Below, in pieces: positions 19,569 through 27,886 of a DNA stretch of 64,000 nucleotides. The notes below the pieces were generated by a model. It had not been told where the DNA came from. It made no database searches and saw nothing but the letters and a program-made list of their open reading frames with translations. The DNA lies in assembly GCA_028284445.1 (NCBI GenBank), contig JANQRS010000032.1, forward strand, positions 1 to 64,000, written 5' to 3'. Position 1 is the first letter of the stretch. Every line of letters starts with the position of its first letter. This stretch comes from Calditrichia bacterium (GTDB lineage Bacteria > Calditrichota > Calditrichia > RBG-13-44-9 > J075). The position numbers and the translations under genes are program-made.

Positions 19569-21018
19569 TCATTTTCCCGTCAGCAGACCCACCTTCGGAA
19601 TTGATTTGAGATAGCCTGCCCTTGATCCTTCTATACAGCTGACTGGACCCCGTTGCAATATGCTCTAACATCTGCTTAACCTCCTGTTTACTCACAAATA
19701 ATCCCTGCAGTTGTTCAAATATGCCACTGTCCGTTGCCAATAGAAATCGCCCAGGAATATCCGGCAGCTCCAAAGCGGCAGCTCTGTTCAGCCACAGGAT
19801 CGAATCTTCCTTCTGCGATAGCTTAAATGCGATGCGTGTCTTTAGCATGCTCCTCACCTGTGGATCGATTGCCTTAGCATCCGGTCTTTGAGTAGCCAAT
19901 ATGAGATGAACCCCGACGAAGCGTGCCAGCCTCGCCAACTTACTCAAACGATCAATTACCAATTTCTGTGCTTCCACCGTCTCCTTGGACTCTAGCTTGC
20001 TCAACGGAGAGAAGACTTCCGCCATCTCATCGCCAAATATGAAAATGGGATTTACACGTTCACCATTCGGTCCGCGAATCTGATAGACATTCTCTACTTC
20101 ATTCTTTTTCACCAGCTCCGCGCGCCGGAAGTATTCTTGATACACTTCATCGAGGATAATTGCCGCTTCTTCAAAATTATCAGTCAGTATGAAGTTGCCG
20201 CGCCCGGCAAATATGTGAAATTCACTCGCCGATTTGAAATCGAGGCCAATACAAATCGCTCCGGGATGAACCACCATTGCCTGGACAATAAGACTTCGGA
20301 GCTGTACACTCTTTCCCGACCCTGGCAATCCCGCAATGCCAGTGTGAATCATCTCGGTTAGCTTGATGAAATAGTCTCCATGCAATCCCACACCGAAGTT
20401 GAGCTGGCCGAATTGCGGTCTCTGAGCTTGTTTCAGTTTGATAGCGGTTGGCAGATCCTGTTTTGTGTAGAACACATCGATCAAGCCAGGTAGAACCTCA
20501 CCATTTTTCCCCTTCGCTGGCCTTATACTCCAGATGAACAATCCGCAAGCATTTGACAGCTCTGTTTTCTTGCCTTCGATATAAGCAGCGGTTAGCCCTT
20601 TAGCTGCAATACGGAAGAAGTCTTTGTCCGAATAAATCACCTGGGGAATTTCCTTCGGTGCTTTCTCTTCCAGCGAGGGAACAAGCAAATTACATCTGAT
20701 ACAGGCAATCTTCCATCGCTCAGCAATTCTTTTGAAGGTTAATGCTCGTTTGGTAAAAACATTTAAGATCAGATTCATGTAAAGGAATTGGTAGATATTA
20801 AGGATTATACCATCGAAATATGGTAATGGAATCCAATACCACCAGATGACGTTTTCACCAAATTGAAAGAGATAGCTGAGTGTTGTGGTGCCGTATGAAA
20901 ATACGAGTCCACCAATTGCAATCTGGAATAGCGTTTTCATTTTCTCTTTGCCGGTAAGTTCTCTCAAGAGTAGCAATCTGATGATTCTAAACAGCCATAT
21001 TGGTAGTAGCCAGAGCAT
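19513..21018 (-). CDS. FtsK/SpoIIIE-like DNA translocase (coupling-protein type)
   Basis: 501 residues. Two or three N-terminal membrane segments (for example WLLPIWLFRIIRLLLL, then a region near 30-75) precede a RecA-like ATPase. That domain has Walker A GLPGSGKSVQ, Walker B IFIFGDEMAE and a conserved LILATQRPD motif. FtsK-family ATPases next to a Rep_trans initiator and integrase are the DNA pump or coupling protein in integrative and mobilisable elements of the Tn916/ICEBs1 type. No mating-channel (T4SS) genes are present, so mobilisation would need a helper. A filamentous-phage Zot-like role is less likely because the order of membrane and ATPase parts is reversed. Confidence 0.82.
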   Translation of the reverse strand: MLWLLPIWLFRIIRLLLLRELTGKEKMKTLFQIAIGGLVFSYGTTTLSYLFQFGENVIWWYWIPLPYFDGIILNIYQFLYMNLILNVFTKRALTFKRIAERWKIACIRCNLLVPSLEEKAPKEIPQVIYSDKDFFRIAAKGLTAAYIEGKKTELSNACGLFIWSIRPAKGKNGEVLPGLIDVFYTKQDLPTAIKLKQAQRPQFGQLNFGVGLHGDYFIKLTEMIHTGIAGLPGSGKSVQLRSLIVQAMVVHPGAICIGLDFKSASEFHIFAGRGNFILTDNFEEAAIILDEVYQEYFRRAELVKKNEVENVYQIRGPNGERVNPIFIFGDEMAEVFSPLSKLESKETVEAQKLVIDRLSKLARLARFVGVHLILATQRPDAKAIDPQVRSMLKTRIAFKLSQKEDSILWLNRAAALELPDIPGRFLLATDSGIFEQLQGLFVSKQEVKQMLEHIATGSSQLYRRIKGRLSQINSEGGSADGKMSEPGLPGERILPEGSPHS

Positions 21019-21042
21019 ATTATGTCCATATTTTAGGCAGGA

Positions 21043-21171
21043 TCACCGAACGTCATCTCTCAGAATTTTAGAGTAGGCGTTGGTTAGGTTTCTGATGAGA
21101 TCATGAATTAGTATCCAGTGATCCCTGCCTCGTTTCCATTGAGCCTTCCTGATCAAACCCTCCCATCCCAA
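21043..21171 (-). CDS. Possible small protein before the FtsK-like gene
   Basis: A 42-codon frame (TTG start) ends 24 bp before the FtsK-like gene. It encodes a basic, Trp-rich peptide containing RKAQWKRGRDHWIL. It fills an otherwise empty 180-bp gap in the operon, but has no clear ribosome-binding site and I recognise no family. It may be a chance frame. Confidence 0.22.
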   Translation of the reverse strand: MGWEGLIRKAQWKRGRDHWILIHDLIRNLTNAYSKILRDDVR

Positions 21172-21198
21172 CTGATGTAGGGCTTTGCTAAGTGGCTA

Positions 21199-21567
21199 TT
21201 ATGCCGGGATTTGCTTCGTGTGTGCTTTTTCCTGATTTGCGAGAAGCTGCTGCATTTCTATCAGTGCTTCACCAGCGCTTTTCTTGAGACGGACATTGTC
21301 TTCTGTGGCCGAAATCTGGTCGAGTCGTTCATAATTATTTGCCGGTCTCACATTCCGGTAGCGCACCTCGATAACGGCCCCTTTCAGACAGGTGTTGACA
21401 ATCGAATTGAAGTGTTCCCATACAGAAATCTTGTACATATTCTGATTGAAGTCGACGTCGATGGCGTGGATTACCAGAATATCAGTGGGCTTTTCTTTAC
21501 CGGTTTTGCGGTCGGTAATATTCCGCGTTTCTACTTCTGCGCTGATGATTTCTGCTAACATTCTCAT
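21199..21567 (-). CDS. Small protein of the mobile-element operon, possibly ssDNA-binding
   Basis: 122 residues, no membrane segment. It alternates strands (LAEIISAEVET, DILVIHAID, NMYKISVWEH, AVIEVRYRNVRP) before a helical C-terminus, a layout compatible with an OB-fold. Rolling-circle elements often encode a small single-strand-binding protein beside their Rep gene, and this gene lies in that operon. The function is inference; no specific motif was recognised. Confidence 0.6.
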   Translation of the reverse strand: MRMLAEIISAEVETRNITDRKTGKEKPTDILVIHAIDVDFNQNMYKISVWEHFNSIVNTCLKGAVIEVRYRNVRPANNYERLDQISATEDNVRLKKSAGEALIEMQQLLANQEKAHTKQIPA

Positions 21568-21628
21568 GATGATGCTCCTTTTAGTTGAGTGATTGTTGTC
21601 GACGATATATAGCCGGATCTATTTCCTG

Positions 21629-22516
21629 CTATCCAAACGGGTCCCATTTATCTGTTGGTGGAACTGCCTGGATTGTCTCGCCTTCTTGCACAGTTCCATT
21701 TTGTGATGTTGTTACAGGCGGTGGTGCAACCGCTATGGGTGCTTCCGCCGGATGGTTTTGTTGCATTGGTATGCTTGTCTGCTGTGTAACGGTGGATTGA
21801 ACGGGTTTAACCATTTGTGGTTGAATAGGTAGATGGTATTGATGCAACTGAATTTGCGGATCAATCACTGTCATTTGGCTGAAAACACTCACACCGTAAA
21901 GGAGGACCAATAGCAGTGTGAAAGTGATCAATCCAACTTCCGGCAATGCACAGAACATTGCCAATGCCAGATAATCGACCTTGTCAGCTTCCTTCTCGTC
22001 CCGCCGTCGATCTGCTTCAGCCTGAACTCTGGCTCGGGCCCTAACATCTTTGAGTTCAGCTCGAAGCTCTTTCTCGCGTGCCAGCAAACTTCGAACGACG
22101 GTTGCAGAAACGCCGTAAGCATTCTGCCGTTCGACGACTTCTGCGATTTCAGTTTCGAGTTTTTCTACTTCCGGAGATTTGGAAGCATTGATCTGATACT
22201 TCTCTTTTTGATCATGCTTGGCACCCTCGAAGGAGAGAAAGAAGGAAACTGCCGAGAACATGACGCCTGCAGTGAAGAGGCTGAGTCGCAAATGGCGATT
22301 GCCGGGAAAAGTTGCCAGGGCCGAGCTGCCGGTGAGAGCGAATGAAGCTAGCGTGACTGTCAGGGCAATTAGCAATTGCCATTCAAAGTCAACACCCGGA
22401 TAACCAGCTTCTAGCCCGCGGATATTACGAACAATTGAAAAGAGAATGCTGCCACCGAGGATTAGGATAACAATACCTTTGAAGAAGGAGATAAATCGGG
22501 TAGATGAATTGTACAT
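21629..22516 (-). CDS. Membrane protein with coiled coil and Pro/Gln-rich tail
   Basis: 295 residues. Four hydrophobic segments are visible: ISFFKGIVILILGGSILF, LLIALTVTLASFAL, LSLFTAGVMFSAVSFFL and, after the coiled coil, LALAMFCALPEVGLITFTLLLVLLY. Between the third and fourth is a highly charged helix (about 115-175, many Glu/Arg/Lys) likely to form a coiled coil. The last 70 residues are rich in Pro, Gln and Thr and probably disordered. It is first in the FtsK/Rep/Xis/Int operon. A transfer-associated membrane protein is plausible, but I do not recognise the family. Confidence 0.65.
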   Translation of the reverse strand: MYNSSTRFISFFKGIVILILGGSILFSIVRNIRGLEAGYPGVDFEWQLLIALTVTLASFALTGSSALATFPGNRHLRLSLFTAGVMFSAVSFFLSFEGAKHDQKEKYQINASKSPEVEKLETEIAEVVERQNAYGVSATVVRSLLAREKELRAELKDVRARARVQAEADRRRDEKEADKVDYLALAMFCALPEVGLITFTLLLVLLYGVSVFSQMTVIDPQIQLHQYHLPIQPQMVKPVQSTVTQQTSIPMQQNHPAEAPIAVAPPPVTTSQNGTVQEGETIQAVPPTDKWDPFG

Positions 22517-22666
22517 AGTGACGCCTCATGAGTTTCTGAAGTTGAAATTCATGAGGCGCAAAAGTGAGAGACTAACTGCATTCTTAATGGCGCTTGCAGA
22601 TACTACCCGGAGTCGTTATATTAAAAATAGTCGCGCGTAGAGAGTCTCAAGCACTTTTTGCGCCTC

Positions 22667-22706
22667 GCCAGTGTGGGAGTTGCAGCTCTTCGCTGGCATT
22701 TTTTTT
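22667..22706 (+). terminator. Rho-independent terminator with no upstream gene
   Basis: The stem GCCAGTG (22667-22673) pairs with CGCTGGC (22691-22697), with one G-T pair and an inner GAG/CTC stem, and is followed by eight Ts (22699-22706). No plus-strand gene ends here. It may end a short RNA made within 22517-22670, or insulate the regulator gene. It could also be an origin hairpin. Confidence 0.6.
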
Positions 22707-22811
22707 GAATAAAATGACTACTCACGTCATCATTTTGTCAACTCTTATATAACATATATCAATTTTTGATGCAAGAGATATTTGAAATAATTTTTTAAAT
22801 CCCAAATCTCA

Positions 22812-22841
22812 TTGACAGACTTAACAGAAGTTAACTATATT
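22812..22841 (+). promoter_or_regulatory. Promoter of the HTH regulator with internal operator-like palindrome
   Basis: A perfect -35 TTGACA (22812-22817) and a -10 TATATT (22836-22841) are separated by 18 bp. The spacer holds the inverted repeat TTAAC-AGAA-GTTAA (22821-22834), a likely autoregulatory operator. The ATG at 22849 is 7 nt beyond the -10 box, where transcription should start, and no ribosome-binding site is visible. The mRNA is probably leaderless. Confidence 0.65.
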
Positions 22842-22848
22842 AAAAATT

Positions 22849-24234
22849 ATGAAGATAAGACTTGGCCCAGAGTTCAAAAAATATCTCTCTGATAACTTTA
22901 TCACTGTCAATTCGCTGGCTGATGAACTCGGTTTTAGCCGTCAAGGACTACATAAAATTGTCACTGGCAAGACCAAACGGCCATATAATTCTACGCTCAC
23001 AAAACTGGCTGACTATCTCAATCTTGCTCTTGGTAGTGATAAGGACGGTGTCTATTTTGACACCGATGTCAAACGGAATGGATCAGGTGGAATTGTTGAA
23101 ATTGACCGTTCCGGTGAAATCCTTAGCAACAAAATAATGACAGTCCTTGCTGAAAAAGGGTTGTCTATTTCGGAACTGGCTAGCCAAATCGGTAAACCGG
23201 AAAAAACCACCAAGAAATATCTCAATTCCAGCGATCCAGTTATGCCGGACATTCCTACCCTAAAGAAGATCGCCCAGGCCCTGGAGGTCAGTGTTGATTT
23301 TTTAATCAGTGATGACCAATCGGAACTCAAGAAAAAAATTCTTGAAAAGCTCAGACTGATACTGGAAGAAGAGAAAAATCAAGCGGTTATTCAATTCAAA
23401 CGGCGACTACCGAAAGATCCGGAAGAGCGTTCTCGACGGCTGAGGCGTTTACTCGACGTCGTTGAAGTCGCCTCCCCGGAAGGGCTTGATTTCTTTGAAT
23501 TTCTTACCAGCATGGAGTGTCTGCTCATTGAAGATGAATGGGTGATGCCTCATCTTCAACAGCTGACCAGTGACTATCTGGCTATTAAAGATATTAAGAA
23601 TCTCTGGCAGATTAACAATTACAAAGAACTGACCATTGTTGCAGCAACCTCTACAACACGTTATACCGGAGAATATGAACAACCAGCCACCGGCATAGGT
23701 CAGGTGCGTGCTCTGGCAATTCTGAGTGAATCTCTTACAAAGGGATACGGACACCTCAGCGTTAACAATATCTATTTGTCTCGCGACAGCTTGCAAGATC
23801 GCCTGGAGACTGACTTGATTCTACTTGGCGGTACCAAGAATAATCAATTGACCAAGGCGTTTCTCAAAGAAATTGAGGACAAGCAGCCAGCAGTTCAAAT
23901 TGGCAGCGCGATTCATTGGCGTAAGAAGCAAAAAGGCAAGTGGCATGAAAGTTCAGTGCATAGCGGCAGGATTGAAGAAAAGCAAGTTATCGACGACTAC
24001 GGCTTGATAGTCCGCTGCCGCAATCCATTTACCTTTAAAAACAAGACCATCGTCCTACTGGCCGGCAGCCATACTTACGGAGTAATCGCCGCTGCAAAGT
24101 ATTTTGCTGAGAATATGGTCAACGATTTGGATTTCGAAACCCTCAAAAGCAACAACCTAACTGTCCTGGTCAAGGCCAAAGTCATGGATGAGTATCCGGT
24201 CAGCCTGAAGGTTGTCAAAAGCCACAAGTGGTAA
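22849..24234 (+). CDS. Two-HTH phage-repressor-like regulator with C-terminal sensor-like domain
   Basis: 461 residues. Residues 1-60 form an HTH (VNSLADELGFSRQGLHKIV) whose start resembles the prophage repressor at 48.1-48.7 kb (M-KIR-G--F, VN--A, G-T--P---TL). A second XRE-type HTH covers about 95-160 (LSISELASQIGK, IAQALEVSVDFL). A charged helical linker leads to an alpha/beta domain (about 250-455) with LILLGGTKNN, DYGLIVRCRNPF and IVLLAGSHTYG. The nucleotide- or sugar-binding look of those loops suggests ligand sensing, but I cannot name the family. It ends 2 bp before the PP2C-like gene, so they are translationally coupled. Likely a ligand-responsive master switch of the element. Confidence 0.72.
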   Translation: MKIRLGPEFKKYLSDNFITVNSLADELGFSRQGLHKIVTGKTKRPYNSTLTKLADYLNLALGSDKDGVYFDTDVKRNGSGGIVEIDRSGEILSNKIMTVLAEKGLSISELASQIGKPEKTTKKYLNSSDPVMPDIPTLKKIAQALEVSVDFLISDDQSELKKKILEKLRLILEEEKNQAVIQFKRRLPKDPEERSRRLRRLLDVVEVASPEGLDFFEFLTSMECLLIEDEWVMPHLQQLTSDYLAIKDIKNLWQINNYKELTIVAATSTTRYTGEYEQPATGIGQVRALAILSESLTKGYGHLSVNNIYLSRDSLQDRLETDLILLGGTKNNQLTKAFLKEIEDKQPAVQIGSAIHWRKKQKGKWHESSVHSGRIEEKQVIDDYGLIVRCRNPFTFKNKTIVLLAGSHTYGVIAAAKYFAENMVNDLDFETLKSNNLTVLVKAKVMDEYPVSLKVVKSHKW

Positions 24235-24236
24235 TC

Positions 24237-25088
24237 ATGCCTGCCCGCAAACCCCTCAAAGTAGAAATTGTTGAGCAATTCATTCAGTCGAAAACCGGCC
24301 GCATGGAGGATTGCGAAGATAGGATTCATATCAGCGATCATTTCATTGCCGTCATCGACGGGGCCACTGAAAAATCTGACTACGAGTGGGGAACCGATAC
24401 ACCTGGCCGAATGATTGGTGAAATTATTGACCGGGTTTTTGGTGAGCTGGAACCGGATTCAACTTTGCCGCAGGCAATAGAAGCATTCAATGCCGAAATA
24501 CAAGTCCTTTACCAAAAACACGATGTTCTTGAGAAAATCAAGAAGCGAGAAGTGGAACCAGGTGCAGCAACGCTTTGTGCCCTGAGTTTAGCTCGGAGGG
24601 AAGTTTGGATTGTTGGCGACTGTCAGGTTCTGATCGATGATCGATTTATCTCGCCACCAAAAAAGACCGATGAAATACTCTCGAGTGTCAGGGCGCTTTA
24701 TTTGGAACTGGAAATGGCCCGAGGGAAAACGGTTGAAGAATTAGTCCAGCTCGATACTGGCCGGGAATATATTTTGCCGCTACTCAGGGGTGTATCTGTT
24801 TTTCAGAATGATGCGGAAAGCCCTTATGGGTATGGCGTCGTGAATGGGTTTGAGATTCCGGCGGGTATGCCGGTTATTGAACAGATTTGCGATGATGTAC
24901 AGACTATTGTTTTGGCGTCGGATGGGTATCCGGAATTGAGAAGGAGCCTCAATGAATCGGAGAAAGTGTTGCAAACCATTCAAAAACACTATCCTTTAGC
25001 GACAAATCACTACTCATCGACGAAGGGGTTATCGGTAGGAAATCTTTCCTTTGACGATCGGGGATTTATACACGTAAAGATTTTGTAG
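24237..25088 (+). CDS. PP2C-like protein phosphatase
   Basis: 283 residues from the ATG at 24237, chosen because it lies 2 bp after the stop of the regulator gene; a GTG at 24228 would overlap it. PP2C (PPM) signatures are recognisable though divergent: DGATEKS (first metal-binding Asp), PGAATLCALSL, WIVGDCQVLI (usual GDSR position) and VLASDGYPEL (third metal Asp). Metal-dependent Ser/Thr phosphatases have these motifs in this order. An upstream Asp pair near EDCEDR fits the RxxxED start. Coupling to an HTH sensor is unusual. It may dephosphorylate a partner or act as a pseudophosphatase; no kinase is encoded nearby. Confidence 0.7.
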   Translation: MPARKPLKVEIVEQFIQSKTGRMEDCEDRIHISDHFIAVIDGATEKSDYEWGTDTPGRMIGEIIDRVFGELEPDSTLPQAIEAFNAEIQVLYQKHDVLEKIKKREVEPGAATLCALSLARREVWIVGDCQVLIDDRFISPPKKTDEILSSVRALYLELEMARGKTVEELVQLDTGREYILPLLRGVSVFQNDAESPYGYGVVNGFEIPAGMPVIEQICDDVQTIVLASDGYPELRRSLNESEKVLQTIQKHYPLATNHYSSTKGLSVGNLSFDDRGFIHVKIL

Positions 25089-25112
25089 CAAACTTCTTTG
25101 ATTCAAGTTTTT

Positions 25113-26666
25113 CTAAACAAATTTAGGTTCCCGATTCTTCAAAATATTTATGAGTTGAGTTGAGTGCCGATCTTTAGCCGCAATTGCATAGAAGCGATTT
25201 CGCTCTTGTTTTACAAGTTTATAAACTCCACAGAGAATAGCCATCCGAACTTCTGGTGAAGTCTCTTGCCCATACTGAGACAAAAAATTTCGCTTCAAAG
25301 ATAAATCTCCCTTGTAACAAAGCAAATAGGACCAAATTGCCTTAACTATAGGATGCTTCTTCAGTTTTTCGTTCCCGAAGAGGTTTTTACATTGGGAAGA
25401 TGTTAAACTATCTCGGTGAATCAGAAAAATTAATAGCCACATCATTTGCCAGTCATAAATATTCTCATCAGAGTCCAGGAAACTTATAATTAAATCGACC
25501 TTTTCATTTGGTATTTCAGAAGACTTTAATCTCAACAAATATTGAACGAATGTGTCCGTTTCTTGAGGCATTGTAGATAGTTTCGAAATTACCAAATCGA
25601 CGGCTCTTGGGCTTCCAATATATCCTAAATGATTTACACAGAACCGCAAATGTCGATCATCATAGGTCGGATTCTCAATCAGATTACTCAAAAATTCTAT
25701 CAATTTCCCTTCTGGAATTCTCTTTTCGGTTTTCTTAGATTTTGTATACGATGAACTAGCAGCTTTAGCAATGTCAATACCAACCTCAACAAGATGATTC
25801 TCTAAGAGTGTCAATTCTACCTTATGCTCCTCAACTTTCTCAAATTTCGTTTTGCTGGCTTGAACATCAAGATAGCAAGCTTTGAGCTGATTGGTCAAAT
25901 CAAGCAATGCTCTTCGTAGCTCGACTTCAGATGACACGAATATTCTAATATCATCCACATATCGAATATATTTGTAACCAAGCAAAACCATATTTCGATC
26001 TACTTGACTCAAATAGACATTCGCCAGCAATGAACATGGAGCCATCATTTGTGGCAGTCCTCGAGTACGACCATTCGCCCAAATTGAAAGTATCCTCCTG
26101 ACCGCATCTGTAAAATCAGGTGAGACACCTGCCGAATTAACTGTATCGATAAGGAGTCTGAGGTCTATATTTTCAAAGTATGAGGCAATATCGGTAAGCA
26201 GTACAAAATTGATTTCTGAAGATTTTGAATATTCAATAGCTTTGTCCTTGAATGAAAGCCATAGATCCCTCGGGTGAAGAAACATTCGCTCACTGTTGTC
26301 GCTAGAATGGAGCCTGGAGCTATAAACTACTTCCTCAGCCATTGGGATGACATGCGCCTCCAGCAGGGGAGCAATTTCATCAATGAGTGCTTGAAAAATT
26401 ATACGATCTTCCAGAGCCGGTATTGAACCAGGTCGAAGCAAATAATTCCTTTTGGGTACCCAAATTTTTCTTAGGCTCTTAACAGAATAGTTACCTTGCT
26501 TAATCGAGCTCTTTAGGAAGTCAATATTTTCATCAAATTTATCTTCAAATATTCTTAACTCAATTGGGAATTGTATGAAATCATACTCAGAATCATGTTT
26601 GACTCTTCGGAAGGCTCTTTGAAAATTGAGTCGATCTATCAATTGTGCGAGGCTATTCGACTTCAT
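25113..26666 (-). CDS. Reverse transcriptase of the UG/Abi (defence) type
   Basis: 517 residues. The RT fingers/palm span about 30-290: the first catalytic Asp159 in LLTDIASYFENID, the template-grip region RGLPQMMAPCSLLANVYL and the active-site YVDD at 236-239 (IRYVDDIRIF). The last 220 residues are purely alpha-helical and repeat-like (LRFCVNHLGYIGS, VQYLLRLKSSE). That resembles the alpha-rich C-terminal domain of AbiA/AbiK and other unknown-group RTs. There is no maturase or endonuclease domain, no retron-like RNA hairpin that I can see, and no group II intron. Anti-phage function is therefore the best inference. It is last of eight same-strand genes, 113 bp after an MBL gene. Confidence 0.85.
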   Translation of the reverse strand: MKSNSLAQLIDRLNFQRAFRRVKHDSEYDFIQFPIELRIFEDKFDENIDFLKSSIKQGNYSVKSLRKIWVPKRNYLLRPGSIPALEDRIIFQALIDEIAPLLEAHVIPMAEEVVYSSRLHSSDNSERMFLHPRDLWLSFKDKAIEYSKSSEINFVLLTDIASYFENIDLRLLIDTVNSAGVSPDFTDAVRRILSIWANGRTRGLPQMMAPCSLLANVYLSQVDRNMVLLGYKYIRYVDDIRIFVSSEVELRRALLDLTNQLKACYLDVQASKTKFEKVEEHKVELTLLENHLVEVGIDIAKAASSSYTKSKKTEKRIPEGKLIEFLSNLIENPTYDDRHLRFCVNHLGYIGSPRAVDLVISKLSTMPQETDTFVQYLLRLKSSEIPNEKVDLIISFLDSDENIYDWQMMWLLIFLIHRDSLTSSQCKNLFGNEKLKKHPIVKAIWSYLLCYKGDLSLKRNFLSQYGQETSPEVRMAILCGVYKLVKQERNRFYAIAAKDRHSTQLINILKNREPKFV

Positions 26667-26779
26667 GTATTAATCCTACCCCAAGATGGCTACCGTTGTG
26701 TTTACTTTGTCCTGATACGCGAGCAGTTCGTACCAGATTATTCCAGGATCCCATTCAATGTTACCAGCACGTAATTGAC

Positions 26780-27862
26780 TTATTTGAGGTTGAGAAGATC
26801 ATACGGATCTTTACGAAGAATAACCTTTGGTCGTAGAGAATCATGCCCTAAAATAAATAGCATGTGATGACCATTTCGAGTAGAAACCATTCTCTTATGA
26901 TGCTGGCCACCTTCAATATCAACATAGGTGCCCCTCGAATAGTCTTTGCTAGAATAACGATCGTCAACCTTGCCGTCGTTTTCTCCTAGATGCCTTTTTT
27001 CTGACACTACATTTAAAAGTGGCTTTCCACCTGGAATTGAATCAAATAGAGCCGTACAAAAACAAGACTCTAAACCATGATGAGGGGCAACGAGCAAGGA
27101 TAAATCGTGTTCACCAAATAAATCTTTAGGGGACAGCTGGGACGATGTCTTTAAATGAAAATCTGCTGGAGTATCTTCCGGTTGATTCGAGAAATAGGTG
27201 AGCCTTTTTTCTATCGATTTATCTCCAGATAAAATACATTCGTGAACCTCAGGGGTTACATCTCCAGTAATCCAGATAGAATGTCGATTATGCCTCAAAT
27301 ATAGACAGATGCTCACTCCATTACCATAATGGTGATCATTGGAAGGATGGAGGGAATCTACCTCAGGTGGACGCATATAAAATATGCCGTAAGAAACAAA
27401 GCCTCCAACTTCTTCACATTTTTGGGCGTCCAAGCATTGCAAAGGCGGAGTCCTTTCTTCGTAAATTCTCTTATATTCAGCAATCAGGTCTTTGTTATCA
27501 GAATTTTCAATCCGGGAGAAATCTAATTTTTCATTTTCTTGACCCTCGACTTCCTTGTCATGAGGTAAGGTTATCAAACCCGGATCGAAGGAATCATTCT
27601 CATTTATCTCTTTTGTTTCCTGGATATGATCCTGATGCGGATGTGAAATAACTAATTGGGCGGGATTGCGAGACTCAGAATATTTGTCCAGGTGGGGTAT
27701 TATCTCTGATTCAATAAAACTGCATGGTGAAAAATCTGAGCTATTTCCGAGATCGTAGATAATGCCAAGATTATTGGGCAAACGAATACAAATCGACAGC
27801 CCACGACCAACATTGAAAAGCCAAACATAGGTTTTGTCTGATTCTTTCCAAAGTGGATTCAT
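26780..27862 (-). CDS. Metallo-beta-lactamase-fold hydrolase (ComEC-like MBL), second of two
   Basis: 360 residues from Met at 27862; the longer frame starts at 27883 and crowds the upstream stop. The metal site HxHxDH is His74, His76, Asp78 and His79 in ISHPHQDHI. ITGDVTPE and VAPHHGLES give the later metal ligands, with a short N-terminal strand YVWLFNVGRG. This is the layout of the MBL domains found alone or in ComEC, which act on nucleic acids or phosphoesters. No membrane segment is present; the neighbouring gene upstream encodes a membrane protein only 24 bp away, so they may form a complex. It lies in the defence-type block. Confidence 0.82.
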   Translation of the reverse strand: MNPLWKESDKTYVWLFNVGRGLSICIRLPNNLGIIYDLGNSSDFSPCSFIESEIIPHLDKYSESRNPAQLVISHPHQDHIQETKEINENDSFDPGLITLPHDKEVEGQENEKLDFSRIENSDNKDLIAEYKRIYEERTPPLQCLDAQKCEEVGGFVSYGIFYMRPPEVDSLHPSNDHHYGNGVSICLYLRHNRHSIWITGDVTPEVHECILSGDKSIEKRLTYFSNQPEDTPADFHLKTSSQLSPKDLFGEHDLSLLVAPHHGLESCFCTALFDSIPGGKPLLNVVSEKRHLGENDGKVDDRYSSKDYSRGTYVDIEGGQHHKRMVSTRNGHHMLFILGHDSLRPKVILRKDPYDLLNLK

Positions 27863-27886
27863 TTTAGTTCCTCCCGAATTCAAATA

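Larger units (their letters stand above)
22517..22848. other. Divergent control region of the mobile element
   Basis: This gap separates the minus-strand transfer operon from the plus-strand HTH regulator. It contains a plus-strand terminator hairpin (22667-22706), an AT-rich stretch (22705-22800) and the regulator promoter (22812-22841). The origin of replication or transfer for the Rep protein could also be here, but no nick-site consensus can be named by eye. Confidence 0.5.

Noticed and set aside
25113..26666. RT as part of a retron or group II intron
   Set aside because: No intron-type maturase/endonuclease domains, and no structured msr-msd-like RNA seen in the 113 bp upstream or 25 bp downstream.
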